Shown here piece by piece: positions 18,030-26,850 of a stretch of DNA of 64,000 bases. Made by a program: the position numbers and the translations under genes. The stretch comes from CAZNKU01 sp045545235 (GTDB taxonomy: Bacteria; Bacillota; Clostridia; Monoglobales; Firm-18). Positions within the stretch are counted from its first letter, which is position 1; every line of letters begins with the position of its first letter. The stretch is from NCBI GenBank assembly GCA_045545235.1, contig JAZQAN010000010.1:54949-118948 (forward strand), read 5' to 3'. Under the pieces are notes generated by a model. The model searched no databases, had not been told where the DNA came from, and was given only the letters and a program-made list of their open reading frames with translations.

Positions 18030-18762
18030 TAACATCATAGAAACTAACGAATTATGCAAATTTTACCGTGGCGGCAAAATAAAAGCACTAAACGGCGTAA
18101 GTGCAGAAATAAAGCGCGGCGAGGTGGTAGTTGTTATCGGCCCTTCCGGTTCAGGTAAATCCACATTCTTGCGTTCATTGAATCTTCTTGAGCTTCCAAC
18201 ATCAGGAAACATTATTTTTGAAGGTGTGGATATTACTGACCCTAAAGTAAATATCAACCTGCACCGTCAGAAAATGGGTATGGTTTTTCAGCATTTCAAC
18301 CTGTTCCCTCATATGACAATTCTAAAAAATATGACTATTGCCCCTATGAAGCTTTTAAATCTTTCAAAGGAAGAAGCTGAATCAAAGGCGATGGAGCTTT
18401 TAAAAAGGGTTGGTCTTGAGGACAGAGCAAATGCTTATCCGTCACAGTTGTCAGGTGGACAAAAACAACGTGTTGCCATAGTACGTGCACTTTGTATGAA
18501 CCCCGAGGTAATGTTGTTTGACGAACCAACATCAGCACTTGACCCTGAAATGGTAGGCGAAGTACTTGATGTTATGAAACAACTTGCAAAAGAGGGTATG
18601 ACAATGGTTGTTGTAACTCACGAAATGGGCTTTGCCAAAGAAGTTGCGGACCGCGTAATATTTATGGACGAAGGTCAGATTATGGAAATAGGCACACCTG
18701 AAGAAATTTTTGAGAATCCACAAAACTCAAGAACACAGGCATTTTTAAGCAAAGTGCTTTAA
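18019..18762 (+). CDS. Polar amino acid ABC transporter ATP-binding protein (GlnQ type)
   Basis: A 247-residue ABC ATPase with Walker A GPSGSGKSTFLRSLN, Q loop MVFQHFNLFPHMT, signature LSGGQKQRVAIVRAL, Walker B LFDEPTSALDPEM and switch His in VVVTHEMGF. It starts at a GTG that overlaps the permease gene, with GGAGG about ten bases upstream inside the permease coding region. It powers uptake through the permease encoded before it. The sequence is typical and all catalytic motifs are intact. Confidence 0.94.
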   Translation: MNANNIIETNELCKFYRGGKIKALNGVSAEIKRGEVVVVIGPSGSGKSTFLRSLNLLELPTSGNIIFEGVDITDPKVNINLHRQKMGMVFQHFNLFPHMTILKNMTIAPMKLLNLSKEEAESKAMELLKRVGLEDRANAYPSQLSGGQKQRVAIVRALCMNPEVMLFDEPTSALDPEMVGEVLDVMKQLAKEGMTMVVVTHEMGFAKEVADRVIFMDEGQIMEIGTPEEIFENPQNSRTQAFLSKVL

Positions 18763-18782
18763 AATTTAATATTAACACACAA

Positions 18783-18815
18783 ATCACCTCATTGCATATT
18801 TTGTAATGAGGTGAT
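18783..18815 (+). promoter_or_regulatory. Stem-loop that encloses the ribosome binding site of the next gene
   Basis: ATCACCTCATT (18783-18793) is perfectly complementary to AATGAGGTGAT (18805-18815) across an 11-base loop. The right arm contains the only Shine-Dalgarno sequence (GAGGTGA) of the gene starting at 18822, so the folded RNA would hide it. No T run follows, so a terminator is less likely. Confidence 0.6.
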
Positions 18816-18821
18816 ATAATT

Positions 18822-19133
18822 ATGTCAGATATTATTTTGTGGTCATTACTTGCTTTTTTCAGTGCATTCGGTTTGTTTGAATTTATACGCTTTTTATATG
18901 CTGATTTTAAAAATTTTGATGCCGACTTTTATATGGTTGTACATTGTGAAGAAACCGAAGACAATATTGAAGGTATTATACGCAGTGCCATACTTTCTAC
19001 AGATTGTCATTCCATAATTGCTCTTACAGACAACAACAGTTATATTACTGAAAAATTAGCCGAAGCTTATCCACATATAAGATTCATGACAACCGTGGAT
19101 TATATCGAAGAATTAAAACAACGGGGACTGTGA
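18822..19133 (+). CDS. Small protein with N-terminal membrane helix, unknown function
   Basis: I do not recognise a named family. The 103-residue protein has one hydrophobic segment (about residues 4-23, IILWSLLAFFSAFGLFEFI) and an alpha/beta soluble remainder (YMVVHCEETEDNIEGIIRSA, SIIALTDNNSYITEKLAEAY), probably cytoplasmic. Its stop codon lies 4 bases before the recD2 start, so it seems to lead the recD2-comF operon. Its ribosome binding site is buried in a perfect 11-bp stem (18783-18815), which suggests translational control. Start choice is clear from spacing. Confidence 0.7.
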   Translation: MSDIILWSLLAFFSAFGLFEFIRFLYADFKNFDADFYMVVHCEETEDNIEGIIRSAILSTDCHSIIALTDNNSYITEKLAEAYPHIRFMTTVDYIEELKQRGL

Positions 19134-19137
19134 AACA

Positions 19138-21384
19138 ATGAATGAAAATTTACAACAGGAAAAAGAAAAATTAACAGGTCAGGTAGTTGGAATTGTATAT
19201 TATAATTCCGATAACGGTTACACGGTTTGTGATATTGAAACCGAAGATGATACCGTTACCGCTGTGGGATATATGCCACAAATTGCCGAAGGGGAAAGTG
19301 TAACCGTTTTTGGTGAATGGACTTTTCATCAGGACTATGGTCCGCAGTTTAAGGCAGAATATTATGAAAGAACTCTTCCATCTGAAGTTGATGACATTTT
19401 AAAATATCTGGCAAGCGGTTCTATAAAAGGAGTACGTTTGGCTACTGCAAAAAAAATAGTTGATATGTTTGGAAAAGAAACTCTTGCCATTCTTGAACAC
19501 GAGCCCGAAAAACTTTCTAAAATAAACGGAATTTCAAAAAAGAAAGCTTTGGAAATAGGTGCCGATTTTGTAAAACAACAGGGCATAAGAAATATTGTTA
19601 TGTACCTGCAAAAATTTGGCATCACACCACAAAGTGCAATTAAATTATACAAACGATACGGTAGTAATTCTGTAGAAAAGATAAAATCAAATCCTTACAT
19701 TCTTTCAGAATCACTTTACAACATAGGCTTTAAAACCGCCGATAAAATAGCACTTGATATGGGGGTTGAAACCAATGCCCCCATAAGAATACGTGCCGCA
19801 ACATACTATGCTCTTAACACTGCTGCAATGAATGGTCATACGTACTTGCCGAAAAATATTCTTGTTGAAGAAATATGCCGTATGATCAAAATAACCCCTG
19901 AAGAGGCTGAAAACATTGTAATTAAAATGATTTTTACCTCTGACCTTAAAACCGAAAACACAGATGGCGATTTGCAAAATGTATATTTACCACAGCTTTA
20001 CGATGCCGAATTATACGTTGCGGAAAAAATTGCAAAAATTGCAAAAAACACAGATAGTCTTGGAAACATAGATATTGAAAACCTTATAAAGACTGTTGAA
20101 AAAAACAGCAATATAACGCTTGCCGAATTGCAGAAAAAAGCAATAACAGATGCTATGGAAAACGGCGCAATAATAATAACAGGTGGCCCCGGAACCGGAA
20201 AAACCACAATAATAAATACCATAATACAAATTATGGATACTTTAGAAAAAAAGGTTCTTCTTGCTGCCCCAACAGGTCGTGCCGCAAAAAGAATGTCAGA
20301 AGTATGCAACACCCCTGCCAAAACTATACATCGTTTGCTTGAATACATTTTTTCATCAAATGATGACAGAATGCTATTTGGTAAAAACGAACACAATCCT
20401 CTCGATTGCGACCTGCTTATAATAGACGAAATGAGTATGGTTGATATTTCACTTATGGAAGCTGTTCTTAAAGCTATAAGAATGAACACACGAATTATAA
20501 TGGTAGGTGACAGCGATCAGTTACCATCGGTAGGTGCAGGAAATGTTTTGCATGATATAATTAATTCAGGCATAATTCCCACAGTTTCGCTGAAGGAGGT
20601 TTTTCGTCAGGCAAAAGAAAGTGCAATTGTTGTAAATGCTCATAAAATAAACAACGGAGAATATCCCATATTCAATCAGCAGGGAACAGACTTCTTCCTT
20701 GTAAAAAAAGACTCTGCAACCGATATATCAAAGTCAATAATTGAGCTTTTTATCAAAAGACTGCCTGCTGCGTACAAATACAATCCCCTTTATCAGATAC
20801 AGATACTTTCACCAACACGCAAGGGGATAACAGGCATAAACGAGCTTAACAATGCTTTACAAAATGTTATAAACCCGCCTGACAAAAAGAAAGCTGAAAA
20901 GCAGTTTAAAAACATAACCTTCAGAGAAGGCGACAAAATTATGCAAACCCGTAACAATTACGAACTTGAATGGGTAAAATATGACGATCCCGAAGTTCTG
21001 GGATGTGGTGTTTTCAACGGTGACATAGGCTATATTCACCGAATAAACACAGAGGATAAAATTGTTACAATAGTATTTGATGACAAAGTGTGTGCATATG
21101 AATTTTCTCAGCTTGAAGATATTGAGCTTGCATATGCAATTACAGTTCACAAAAGTCAGGGAAGTGAGTTTGACGTTGTAATTATTCCTATGTACCCATG
21201 TGCTCCAATGCTACAAAACCGCAACCTTTTCTATACGGCAGTTACAAGGGCAAAAAAGCTTGTAGTGCTTGTAGGAAGGGAAGCCACAATAAAAACAATG
21301 GTAGATAACAAATTAAAGCAAGTCCGCTATACCGGTCTTGTGGAAAAAATAAGAAAAAATGAAATTAAAGGATTATTTAATTAA
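19138..21384 (+). CDS. recD2: RecD2-like ATP-dependent DNA helicase (SF1B)
   Basis: A 748-residue helicase with an N-terminal OB-like domain (GIVYYNSDNGYTVCDIE), a helix-hairpin-helix region (LSKINGISKKKALEIG) and a helicase core. Core motifs are Walker A IITGGPGTGKTTIIN, motif II LLIIDEMSMVD, motif III VGDSDQLPSVGAGNVL, and motifs V-VI YAITVHKSQGSEFD and FYTAVTRAKK. RecD2 works without RecBC in Gram-positive bacteria and is linked to replication-fork and mismatch repair. It is followed by comF with a 26-bp overlap and is probably co-transcribed with the small membrane protein before it. Confidence 0.92.
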   Translation: MNENLQQEKEKLTGQVVGIVYYNSDNGYTVCDIETEDDTVTAVGYMPQIAEGESVTVFGEWTFHQDYGPQFKAEYYERTLPSEVDDILKYLASGSIKGVRLATAKKIVDMFGKETLAILEHEPEKLSKINGISKKKALEIGADFVKQQGIRNIVMYLQKFGITPQSAIKLYKRYGSNSVEKIKSNPYILSESLYNIGFKTADKIALDMGVETNAPIRIRAATYYALNTAAMNGHTYLPKNILVEEICRMIKITPEEAENIVIKMIFTSDLKTENTDGDLQNVYLPQLYDAELYVAEKIAKIAKNTDSLGNIDIENLIKTVEKNSNITLAELQKKAITDAMENGAIIITGGPGTGKTTIINTIIQIMDTLEKKVLLAAPTGRAAKRMSEVCNTPAKTIHRLLEYIFSSNDDRMLFGKNEHNPLDCDLLIIDEMSMVDISLMEAVLKAIRMNTRIIMVGDSDQLPSVGAGNVLHDIINSGIIPTVSLKEVFRQAKESAIVVNAHKINNGEYPIFNQQGTDFFLVKKDSATDISKSIIELFIKRLPAAYKYNPLYQIQILSPTRKGITGINELNNALQNVINPPDKKKAEKQFKNITFREGDKIMQTRNNYELEWVKYDDPEVLGCGVFNGDIGYIHRINTEDKIVTIVFDDKVCAYEFSQLEDIELAYAITVHKSQGSEFDVVIIPMYPCAPMLQNRNLFYTAVTRAKKLVVLVGREATIKTMVDNKLKQVRYTGLVEKIRKNEIKGLFN

Positions 21385-22081
21385 GTTAATAGCTCCGCAA
21401 AAATGTATATCATGCAACTGTACTATACCTTTGCAGTCATCTGCCTTATTTTGTTATGAGTGTAGCAAAAACTATCATCTTAACAACGAGGCAACCTGTG
21501 ATATATGCGGAAAACCGATAAATATAAATCGAGACAACACCTGTTCTGTTTGCAAAGATACAAAAATCTATTACGCAAAAAATGTATCAAGGTATTTGTA
21601 CAAAGGCTGCATAAAAGAAGGTATTCACAATATGAAGTTCAAAAGACGTCAATGGATTGCCTTTGAATTCGGTAAAACACTATGTAAAACTATTAAAGAG
21701 GAATATTCAGACATAAATTTTGACTTTATAATTTATGTACCGATGTCACCCCTTAATGAATTAAAAAGAGGGTTTAATCAATCATTCGAAATGGCTCAAA
21801 TAATATCTGAAGAGTTAAAAATACCCATAAACACAAAAATACTCTATAAAAACCCGGGAGTAAAAACTCAAAGTGGTCTAAACTACAAAGAACGTGTACA
21901 AAACATAAAGAATGCCTTTACTGTAAAAAACAGTCATTTGCTTACAGATAAGGTAATACTTCTTATTGATGATGTATTCACAACAGGAAGTACAATAAAT
22001 GAATGTGCACGCATACTCAAACGAAACGGAGCTCTTGCAGTATACGCCGCAACACTTTCAACAGTTACAAAAGACGAATAA
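21359..22081 (+). CDS. comF: ComF family phosphoribosyltransferase-like protein
   Basis: A 240-residue protein. The N-terminal part has zinc-finger-type Cys pairs (CISCNC, CYEC, CDICGK, CSVCKD). The C-terminal part is a PRTase domain with the PRPP loop VILLIDDVFTTGSTINECA. ComF/ComFC proteins take part in uptake or processing of single-stranded DNA in competence-related pathways. The gene starts inside recD2 (overlap of 26 bp), so the two are translationally linked. No other competence genes are seen here, so transformation competence should not be inferred from this gene alone. Confidence 0.88.
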   Translation: MKLKDYLIKLIAPQKCISCNCTIPLQSSALFCYECSKNYHLNNEATCDICGKPININRDNTCSVCKDTKIYYAKNVSRYLYKGCIKEGIHNMKFKRRQWIAFEFGKTLCKTIKEEYSDINFDFIIYVPMSPLNELKRGFNQSFEMAQIISEELKIPINTKILYKNPGVKTQSGLNYKERVQNIKNAFTVKNSHLLTDKVILLIDDVFTTGSTINECARILKRNGALAVYAATLSTVTKDE

Positions 22082-22086
22082 AGGTA

Positions 22087-22115
22087 TTGTAAACTAAACA
22101 AAAATATGGTAAAAT
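22087..22115 (+). promoter_or_regulatory. Promoter of the DAHP synthase gene
   Basis: TTGTAA and TAAAAT with a 17-base spacer lie in the short gap after comF. Confidence 0.45.
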
Positions 22116-22149
22116 TAAAACAATACAATTAGCAAAAGGAATGATTAAA

Positions 22150-23178
22150 ATGCATATGAAATTTGAAAGAAAGCTTCCGACAGGTGACGAAATAAGAGCG
22201 CAATACCCTCTTTCTTCCGACCTGGCAGAAAAAAAGAAATTACGTGACCGGGATATTGCTGATGTATTTACAGGAAAATCCGACAAGCTTGTTCTTATAA
22301 TAGGACCTTGCTCTGCAGATTCTACTGACTCTGTTATGGACTATATGCACAGGCTTGCAAAAATTCAGGAAAAAGTAAATGATAAAATTCTTATCATACC
22401 CCGTGTATACACAAATAAGCCTCGTACAACCGGTGACGGATATAAAGGGATGGTGCACCAACCAAACCCAAATGAAAAACCCGATATGCTAAAGGGAATA
22501 ATGGCAATAAGAAATTTACATACTCAGGTTATTTCGGAAACAGGCTTTTTCTGTGCTGACGAAATGCTTTATCCTGAAAATTACAGTTATCTTTCAGACT
22601 TACTTTCATACGTTGCAGTAGGTGCACGTTCCGTAGAAAATCAACAACATCGACTTGTTTCAAGTGGTATGGACGTGCCTGTAGGTATGAAAAACCCAAC
22701 AAGCGGTGACTTTTCAGTTATGCTAAACTCAATAGTTGCAGCAACGCATTCCCACACCTTTATATACAACAGTTGGGAAGTTGAAACTCAGGGCAACCCA
22801 CTTGCACATGCTATTTTAAGAGGCTATGTTGATAAAGACGGGCAGTCATTCCCCAACTATCACTATGAGGATTTGATAAGATTATACGATTCTTATTCAG
22901 AAAGAAATACCGAAAATTTAGCACTTATCATAGATACCAACCACGCAAATTCAAACAAACAGTATCTTGAACAGGTAAGAATTTGCAAAGAGGTATTGCA
23001 CAGTTGTCGCCACAGCAACGATATCAAAAAGCTTGTAAAAGGTTTTATGATTGAAAGCTACATAGAGGACGGCTCGCAAAAAATCGGTGACGGCATTTAC
23101 GGAAAATCAATTACAGACCCATGCCTTGGTTGGGAGAAATCCGAAAAGCTTATTCTTGATATTGCAAATCTAATATAA
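22150..23178 (+). CDS. 3-deoxy-7-phosphoheptulonate synthase (DAHP synthase, type I, AroF/G/H-like)
   Basis: About 342 residues matching the type I-alpha enzyme that condenses phosphoenolpyruvate and erythrose-4-phosphate, the first step of the shikimate pathway. Signatures are LVLIIGPCSADS, IPRVYTNKPRTT, GARSVENQQHRLVSSGMD, GMKNPTSGDF and LIIDTNHANSNKQ. The ATG at 22141 is one base from the AAAGGA site, while the ATG at 22150 is spaced correctly and gives MHMKFERKLP. N-terminal residues needed for feedback inhibition in enteric paralogues are present in similar form (about 40 residues before the barrel). It is monocistronic with its own promoter and terminator. Confidence 0.92.
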   Translation: MHMKFERKLPTGDEIRAQYPLSSDLAEKKKLRDRDIADVFTGKSDKLVLIIGPCSADSTDSVMDYMHRLAKIQEKVNDKILIIPRVYTNKPRTTGDGYKGMVHQPNPNEKPDMLKGIMAIRNLHTQVISETGFFCADEMLYPENYSYLSDLLSYVAVGARSVENQQHRLVSSGMDVPVGMKNPTSGDFSVMLNSIVAATHSHTFIYNSWEVETQGNPLAHAILRGYVDKDGQSFPNYHYEDLIRLYDSYSERNTENLALIIDTNHANSNKQYLEQVRICKEVLHSCRHSNDIKKLVKGFMIESYIEDGSQKIGDGIYGKSITDPCLGWEKSEKLILDIANLI

Positions 23179-23179
23179 G

Positions 23180-23211
23180 AAAATGGTATGTGATAATTCA
23201 CATACCATTTT
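23180..23211. terminator. Bidirectional terminator between DAHP synthase and the MBL hydrolase
   Basis: Perfect 14-bp stem AAAATGGTATGTGA/TCACATACCATTTT with a 4-base loop and T-rich tails on both strands; it contains the stop codon of the converging gene. Confidence 0.85.
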
Positions 23212-23974
23212 TCACTTTATAATACACTCCAATTTCAGGCCACAAAGCAACCTTACCTTTAAATTTGGCATCAGCATATTTTATTACATCTTCTGAAATT
23301 TTTCTGCTGTTATGTACAAAAAACAACTGCTTTGCCCCAACATCGTTTGCAAGGTCTACTGCTTCATATACCGTTGAATGACCGTGTCTTACAACAGGAT
23401 TTTCTTCAAAACCAAGAGAAATTTCGTGCACAAGTAAATCGCACCCTTTAAAGAAAGTATTCAAATTGGCATTTAACTGTGTATCTCCTGTTGCACAAAT
23501 AACTGCCTTTGTATTTTTATCCGTTATACGGTAACATAGCCCCTGAACACCGTGAACAGAATTACAGGTTTCAAAAATCATATCTTCTGTTTCATATGTC
23601 TCGTCGGGTTCAAGCTCTATAACCTGCACCCATTCACTTTCGGGCTTTTTGAATTCCAAAAAATCCATTGCTTTTTTAACTATACGTCTTACATCATTGG
23701 CAGGTCCTATAATTTTAAGCTCCGATAAATTGCCGCCCTTTTGAATATAATAAAACAAAAAGGCAGGTAAGGAAATATAATGGTCATGATGCATATGTGT
23801 AAAAAACAAATATTTAATATCAAGTAGTTCAATATCATTATTAACAAGGTTATTTACTAAAGCAAAACCCGTATCAAATAAATATTTCTTATTTATCAAA
23901 AAACACGGGTCATCATCATTTTTATCAAAAATACAAGCTGTTGTACCTAAAAACATTATATTTGTATCACTCAT
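23198..23974 (-). CDS. MBL-fold metallohydrolase, RNase Z-like
   Basis: A 258-residue metallo-beta-lactamase-fold protein with the zinc motif FFTHMHHDHYISLPAF, a distal CATGDTQLNA aspartate region, and HGHSTVYEAVDLANDVGAK followed by FFVHNSRK, the arrangement of RNase Z/ElaC relatives. RNase Z matures tRNA 3' ends, but the family also contains phosphodiesterases and sulfatases, and the flexible exosite arm is not obvious, so only the fold-level call is firm. It starts at an ATG with an AGGAGGG site and is monocistronic. Confidence 0.82.
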   Translation of the reverse strand: MSDTNIMFLGTTACIFDKNDDDPCFLINKKYLFDTGFALVNNLVNNDIELLDIKYLFFTHMHHDHYISLPAFLFYYIQKGGNLSELKIIGPANDVRRIVKKAMDFLEFKKPESEWVQVIELEPDETYETEDMIFETCNSVHGVQGLCYRITDKNTKAVICATGDTQLNANLNTFFKGCDLLVHEISLGFEENPVVRHGHSTVYEAVDLANDVGAKQLFFVHNSRKISEDVIKYADAKFKGKVALWPEIGVYYKVKNGM

Positions 23975-24029
23975 AATACTCCCTCCTAATACAATGATTC
24001 TAACACACCAAAGTTACTGTGTCAATAAA

Positions 24030-24398
24030 CTAAATCTTTTTCTGCAAATATTCAAATAAATTAAAAACAGGTATGCAAAGTAAAAACCATAAAAGGAAGT
24101 ACATCGGGCATATCTGTCCCCATAAATTAAAGGCTTTTTCTGAATAGTCCCATACATTCCACCTTAAAATTTTATTAATAATAATTCCTGTTATCAATTC
24201 TGCTAACGTTATAAAAACCGCTCCGCACATACATTTATAGAGTATTTTTACACCTTTTAATTTCCTGTTTATAACATAAAGTATTACCGCACAAATACCC
24301 CCTGCAATAGCCATTGTCCAATGAGTATATCCGCGCCACAGTATTTCTATTGCCATATAATTTATTGCACCAAAACAAAAAATAACTGTTTTTTCCAT
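24030..24398 (-). CDS. Small multi-pass membrane protein of the putative ABC-transporter type IV (PF06541-like) family
   Basis: About 122 residues with four hydrophobic segments and the features EILWRGYTHWTMAIAGGIC near the N-terminus and DYSEKAFNLWGQICPMYFLL near the C-terminus. The last resembles the conserved W-G-x-I-C-xx-(F/Y) stretch of PF06541 proteins, which are common in Clostridia and lack an assigned role. The frame extends to 24467, but the ATG at 24398 has a GGGAG ribosome binding site at proper distance and gives a normal N-terminus, so it is chosen. Monocistronic; function unknown. Confidence 0.72.
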   Translation of the reverse strand: MEKTVIFCFGAINYMAIEILWRGYTHWTMAIAGGICAVILYVINRKLKGVKILYKCMCGAVFITLAELITGIIINKILRWNVWDYSEKAFNLWGQICPMYFLLWFLLCIPVFNLFEYLQKKI

Positions 24399-24458
24399 AA
24401 CAATTAACTCCCAACAGTCATTATTATAGCAAAAAAACAAATCATTTATACAAAAAAA

Positions 24459-24486
24459 GAAATGCAAAACAATAGTTTTGCATTTC
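24459..24486 (-). terminator. Terminator of the GH88/GH105-like gene pair
   Basis: Perfect 12-bp stem GAAATGCAAAAC/GTTTTGCATTTC with a 4-base loop; the minus strand continues into a T run, so it terminates the pair transcribed from 26725. Confidence 0.8.
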
Positions 24487-24498
24487 CTCTTATATGTA

Positions 24499-25599
24499 TT
24501 ATTTTACAATATTTTCAATACCGTTTCTTTCAGCTTCGATCATAGCAAGAATTACAGGACCGAAAGCATGGCTGTCATTCTTAACATGAGTTACGCCAAC
24601 AATGTAAGCTTCAATTGTACCCTTCTGGTCACCATAAGCAGGGCATAGACAACCGTGGCAACATCTTGTTACTGAATAATCAGGTTCAACACAGAACTGA
24701 TACAAACCTTCAATACCTTTTTTGAATGGTTCGAAGAATGTCTCTTTATCAAGAACACCAAGACGAAGACCAATACCCATAGCATAAAGCATTAAACCTG
24801 TACCTGATGATTCTTCCCATGCTAAAGGTTCTGCCATTGTCTGTCTCCAAAGACCTCTTACTGTCTGGTATTTGATAATAGCAGTACAGTGGTCTCTTAG
24901 TCTCTGACAAGCTTCTTCGTACTTAGGATGATCCTTTGGAAGATATCTTACAAGTTCAACAAGACCTATAATACCCCAACCGTTACCTCTTGACCAATGG
25001 TCGTGAGAAATAGATGTTTTGTCACCCATAAAGCCTCTTGCCTGATGAAGAAGGCCGTTTGATTCATCCATAAATACGTCATACATCTTAAAGCACTGTT
25101 CAACAGCAAAATCAACGTACTTTGGTTCGTTAAGTGCAAGTCCTGCATAAAGCATATAAGGTGTTACTGCATATACAACGTCAATCCAGATTTTTTCTGA
25201 TTCAGGATCACGAGCAAGGCACATAATGCCGTCCCAGCTACGTGGAGCAGCCAATGTTTTTTCAGCATATTCACGAATCATATTTTCGTGATCCTTAAAG
25301 TAACCCTTCATAAACATCCATGCTTTGCCAAGACCACCTACACGGTAGTTGTCAAAGTTGTAGTTAAATTTAACACCGGGTTCTTCAAAATAAAATGGAT
25401 AAAGGTCAAGGTAGGAATTAACCTCCTTAAGCATTTCTTCATCCCCTGAAACTTTTGCTGCCTGAGCACCGGCAAACATTGTAAGTATGCCCGGATAACT
25501 GTAAAGCGGAGCAGTTCCATATGATGTGTTAGTTCCCAATCCATCCTGGATTTCAACACATTTTTCCCAAAGTCTTTTTGCGATAATACTTGGTTTCAT
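24499..25599 (-). CDS. Glycoside hydrolase family 88/105-like protein (copy 2)
   Basis: A 366-residue (alpha/alpha)6-barrel-type protein with the family signatures KIWIDVVYAVTPYMLYAG and DHWSRGNGWGIIGLVELVRY, the region that carries the catalytic Asp in unsaturated glucuronyl/rhamnogalacturonyl hydrolases such as YteR. Such enzymes hydrate and cleave the unsaturated uronic acid left by polysaccharide lyases. No signal peptide, so it acts inside the cell on imported oligosaccharides. An unusual conserved cysteine cluster, CCHGCLCPAYGD, lies near residue 320. It follows copy 1 by 25 bp. Exact linkage specificity is unknown. Confidence 0.82.
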   Translation of the reverse strand: MKPSIIAKRLWEKCVEIQDGLGTNTSYGTAPLYSYPGILTMFAGAQAAKVSGDEEMLKEVNSYLDLYPFYFEEPGVKFNYNFDNYRVGGLGKAWMFMKGYFKDHENMIREYAEKTLAAPRSWDGIMCLARDPESEKIWIDVVYAVTPYMLYAGLALNEPKYVDFAVEQCFKMYDVFMDESNGLLHQARGFMGDKTSISHDHWSRGNGWGIIGLVELVRYLPKDHPKYEEACQRLRDHCTAIIKYQTVRGLWRQTMAEPLAWEESSGTGLMLYAMGIGLRLGVLDKETFFEPFKKGIEGLYQFCVEPDYSVTRCCHGCLCPAYGDQKGTIEAYIVGVTHVKNDSHAFGPVILAMIEAERNGIENIVK

Positions 25600-25624
25600 T
25601 TTAAAATCCTCCCAAAAAATTTAT

Positions 25625-26725
25625 TTATTTAACTATATTTTCAATACCGTTTTTATCTGCTTCCATCATAGCCATAATGATAGGACCGAAAGCATGACTG
25701 TCATCCTTTGTAGGATGAGACACCACGATGTAAGCTTCAATTGTACCCTTCATATCTCCCTGACCAGGACACAAGCAACCACGGCAACATTTTTCGACAG
25801 AATAGTCAGGATTAATACAGAACTGATAAAGGCCGTCAATACCCTTTTTGAAAACAGGCATATAAGTTTCTTTATCAAGAATACCAAGACGCATACCAAG
25901 ACCTATAGCATACAAAATGATACCTGTACCTGATGATTCTTCCCAAGCGTATTTTTCTGTAATTTCCTGTCTCCAAAGACCTCTGAAATCCTGATATTTA
26001 ATCAATGCTGCACAGTGAGCCTTGAATCTTTCAACTGCTTCGTTGTATTTAGGATGATCCTTCGGCAAGTATCTTACAAGCTCTACCATACCGATAATAC
26101 CCCATCCATTACCTCTTGACCAATGATCTTCTGAAATCTTTTCAGGATCAGCCAAAAAGCCTCTTGCCTGATGAAGAAGACCGCAAGATTCATCCATAAA
26201 GATGTCATACATCTTAAAGCACTGGTCTACTGCATAATCTATGTATTTAGGTTCGTTTAATACCAAACCTGCATAAAGCATAAAAGGAGTTACGCAAAAC
26301 ACAACGTCAATCCATATTTTAACCTGTTTAGGATCGTGTATACCACACAATACACCGTCATGGCTATGAGGACCATTGATTGTTTTTTCTGCATACTCTC
26401 TAAGAACATTTTCGTGATCCTTAAAGTAGCCATGCATCATCATCCAGCCTTTACCAAGACCACCTACACGATAGTTTTCGAAATTGTAATGGAAATTAGT
26501 ACCCGGTTCTTCAAATTCAAAAGGATATTTGGACAAATAGCTGTTAACCTCTTTTATCCATTCCTCATCCTTTGAATTTACAGCAGCCTGAGCTGCTGCC
26601 CACATTGTCAAAATACCGGGATAACTGTAAAGCGGTGCAGCACCATATGTTGAAGCTGCGCCTATTTCGTTCTGAACACTTACTGCGCGATCCCATATTT
26701 TTTTTGCTATAATGCTTGGTTTCAT
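25625..26725 (-). CDS. Glycoside hydrolase family 88/105-like protein (copy 1)
   Basis: Same length as its neighbour (366 residues) and alignable without gaps, at roughly two-thirds to three-quarters identity by eye, so the two arose by tandem duplication. It shares KIWIDVVFCVTPFMLYAG, DHWSRGNGWGIIGMVELVRY and the Cys cluster CCRGCLCPGQGDMKGT. There is no signal peptide. It is first in the two-gene operon, with a GGAGG site and the promoter at 26759-26787. Direct repeats upstream (26797-26850) share a 14-base word with the region before the sugar transporter at 42545, pointing to common control and joint use in breakdown of one acidic polysaccharide. Confidence 0.83.
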   Translation of the reverse strand: MKPSIIAKKIWDRAVSVQNEIGAASTYGAAPLYSYPGILTMWAAAQAAVNSKDEEWIKEVNSYLSKYPFEFEEPGTNFHYNFENYRVGGLGKGWMMMHGYFKDHENVLREYAEKTINGPHSHDGVLCGIHDPKQVKIWIDVVFCVTPFMLYAGLVLNEPKYIDYAVDQCFKMYDIFMDESCGLLHQARGFLADPEKISEDHWSRGNGWGIIGMVELVRYLPKDHPKYNEAVERFKAHCAALIKYQDFRGLWRQEITEKYAWEESSGTGIILYAIGLGMRLGILDKETYMPVFKKGIDGLYQFCINPDYSVEKCCRGCLCPGQGDMKGTIEAYIVVSHPTKDDSHAFGPIIMAMMEADKNGIENIVK

Positions 26726-26758
26726 AGTTAAAAACCTCCATTTTCTAAAATTTATTAT

Positions 26759-26787
26759 ATTTTACCATACTTATTTTTATAAATCAA
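26759..26787 (-). promoter_or_regulatory. Promoter of the GH88/GH105-like operon
   Basis: Minus-strand TTGATT and TAAAAT with a 17-base spacer, about 35 bases upstream of the ATG. Confidence 0.55.
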
Positions 26788-26796
26788 TGGATAAAT

Positions 26797-26850
26797 GCGA
26801 TTTTTATTTAACAAAAACGACTTTTATTTGTGTAAAGTGATTTTTTAATA
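26797..26850. promoter_or_regulatory. Three direct repeats upstream of the GH88/GH105-like promoter (candidate AraC sites)
   Basis: On the plus strand GCGATTTTTATTTA (26797), ACGACTTTTATTTG (26817) and AGTGATTTTTTAAT (26836) recur every 19-20 bases, two helical turns, starting 9 bases upstream of the -35 box. The last copy includes GTGATTTTTTAATA, found identically at 42706-42719 before the sugar transporter. Spacing and position suit an AraC-family activator. The match is by eye in AT-rich DNA. Confidence 0.5.
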
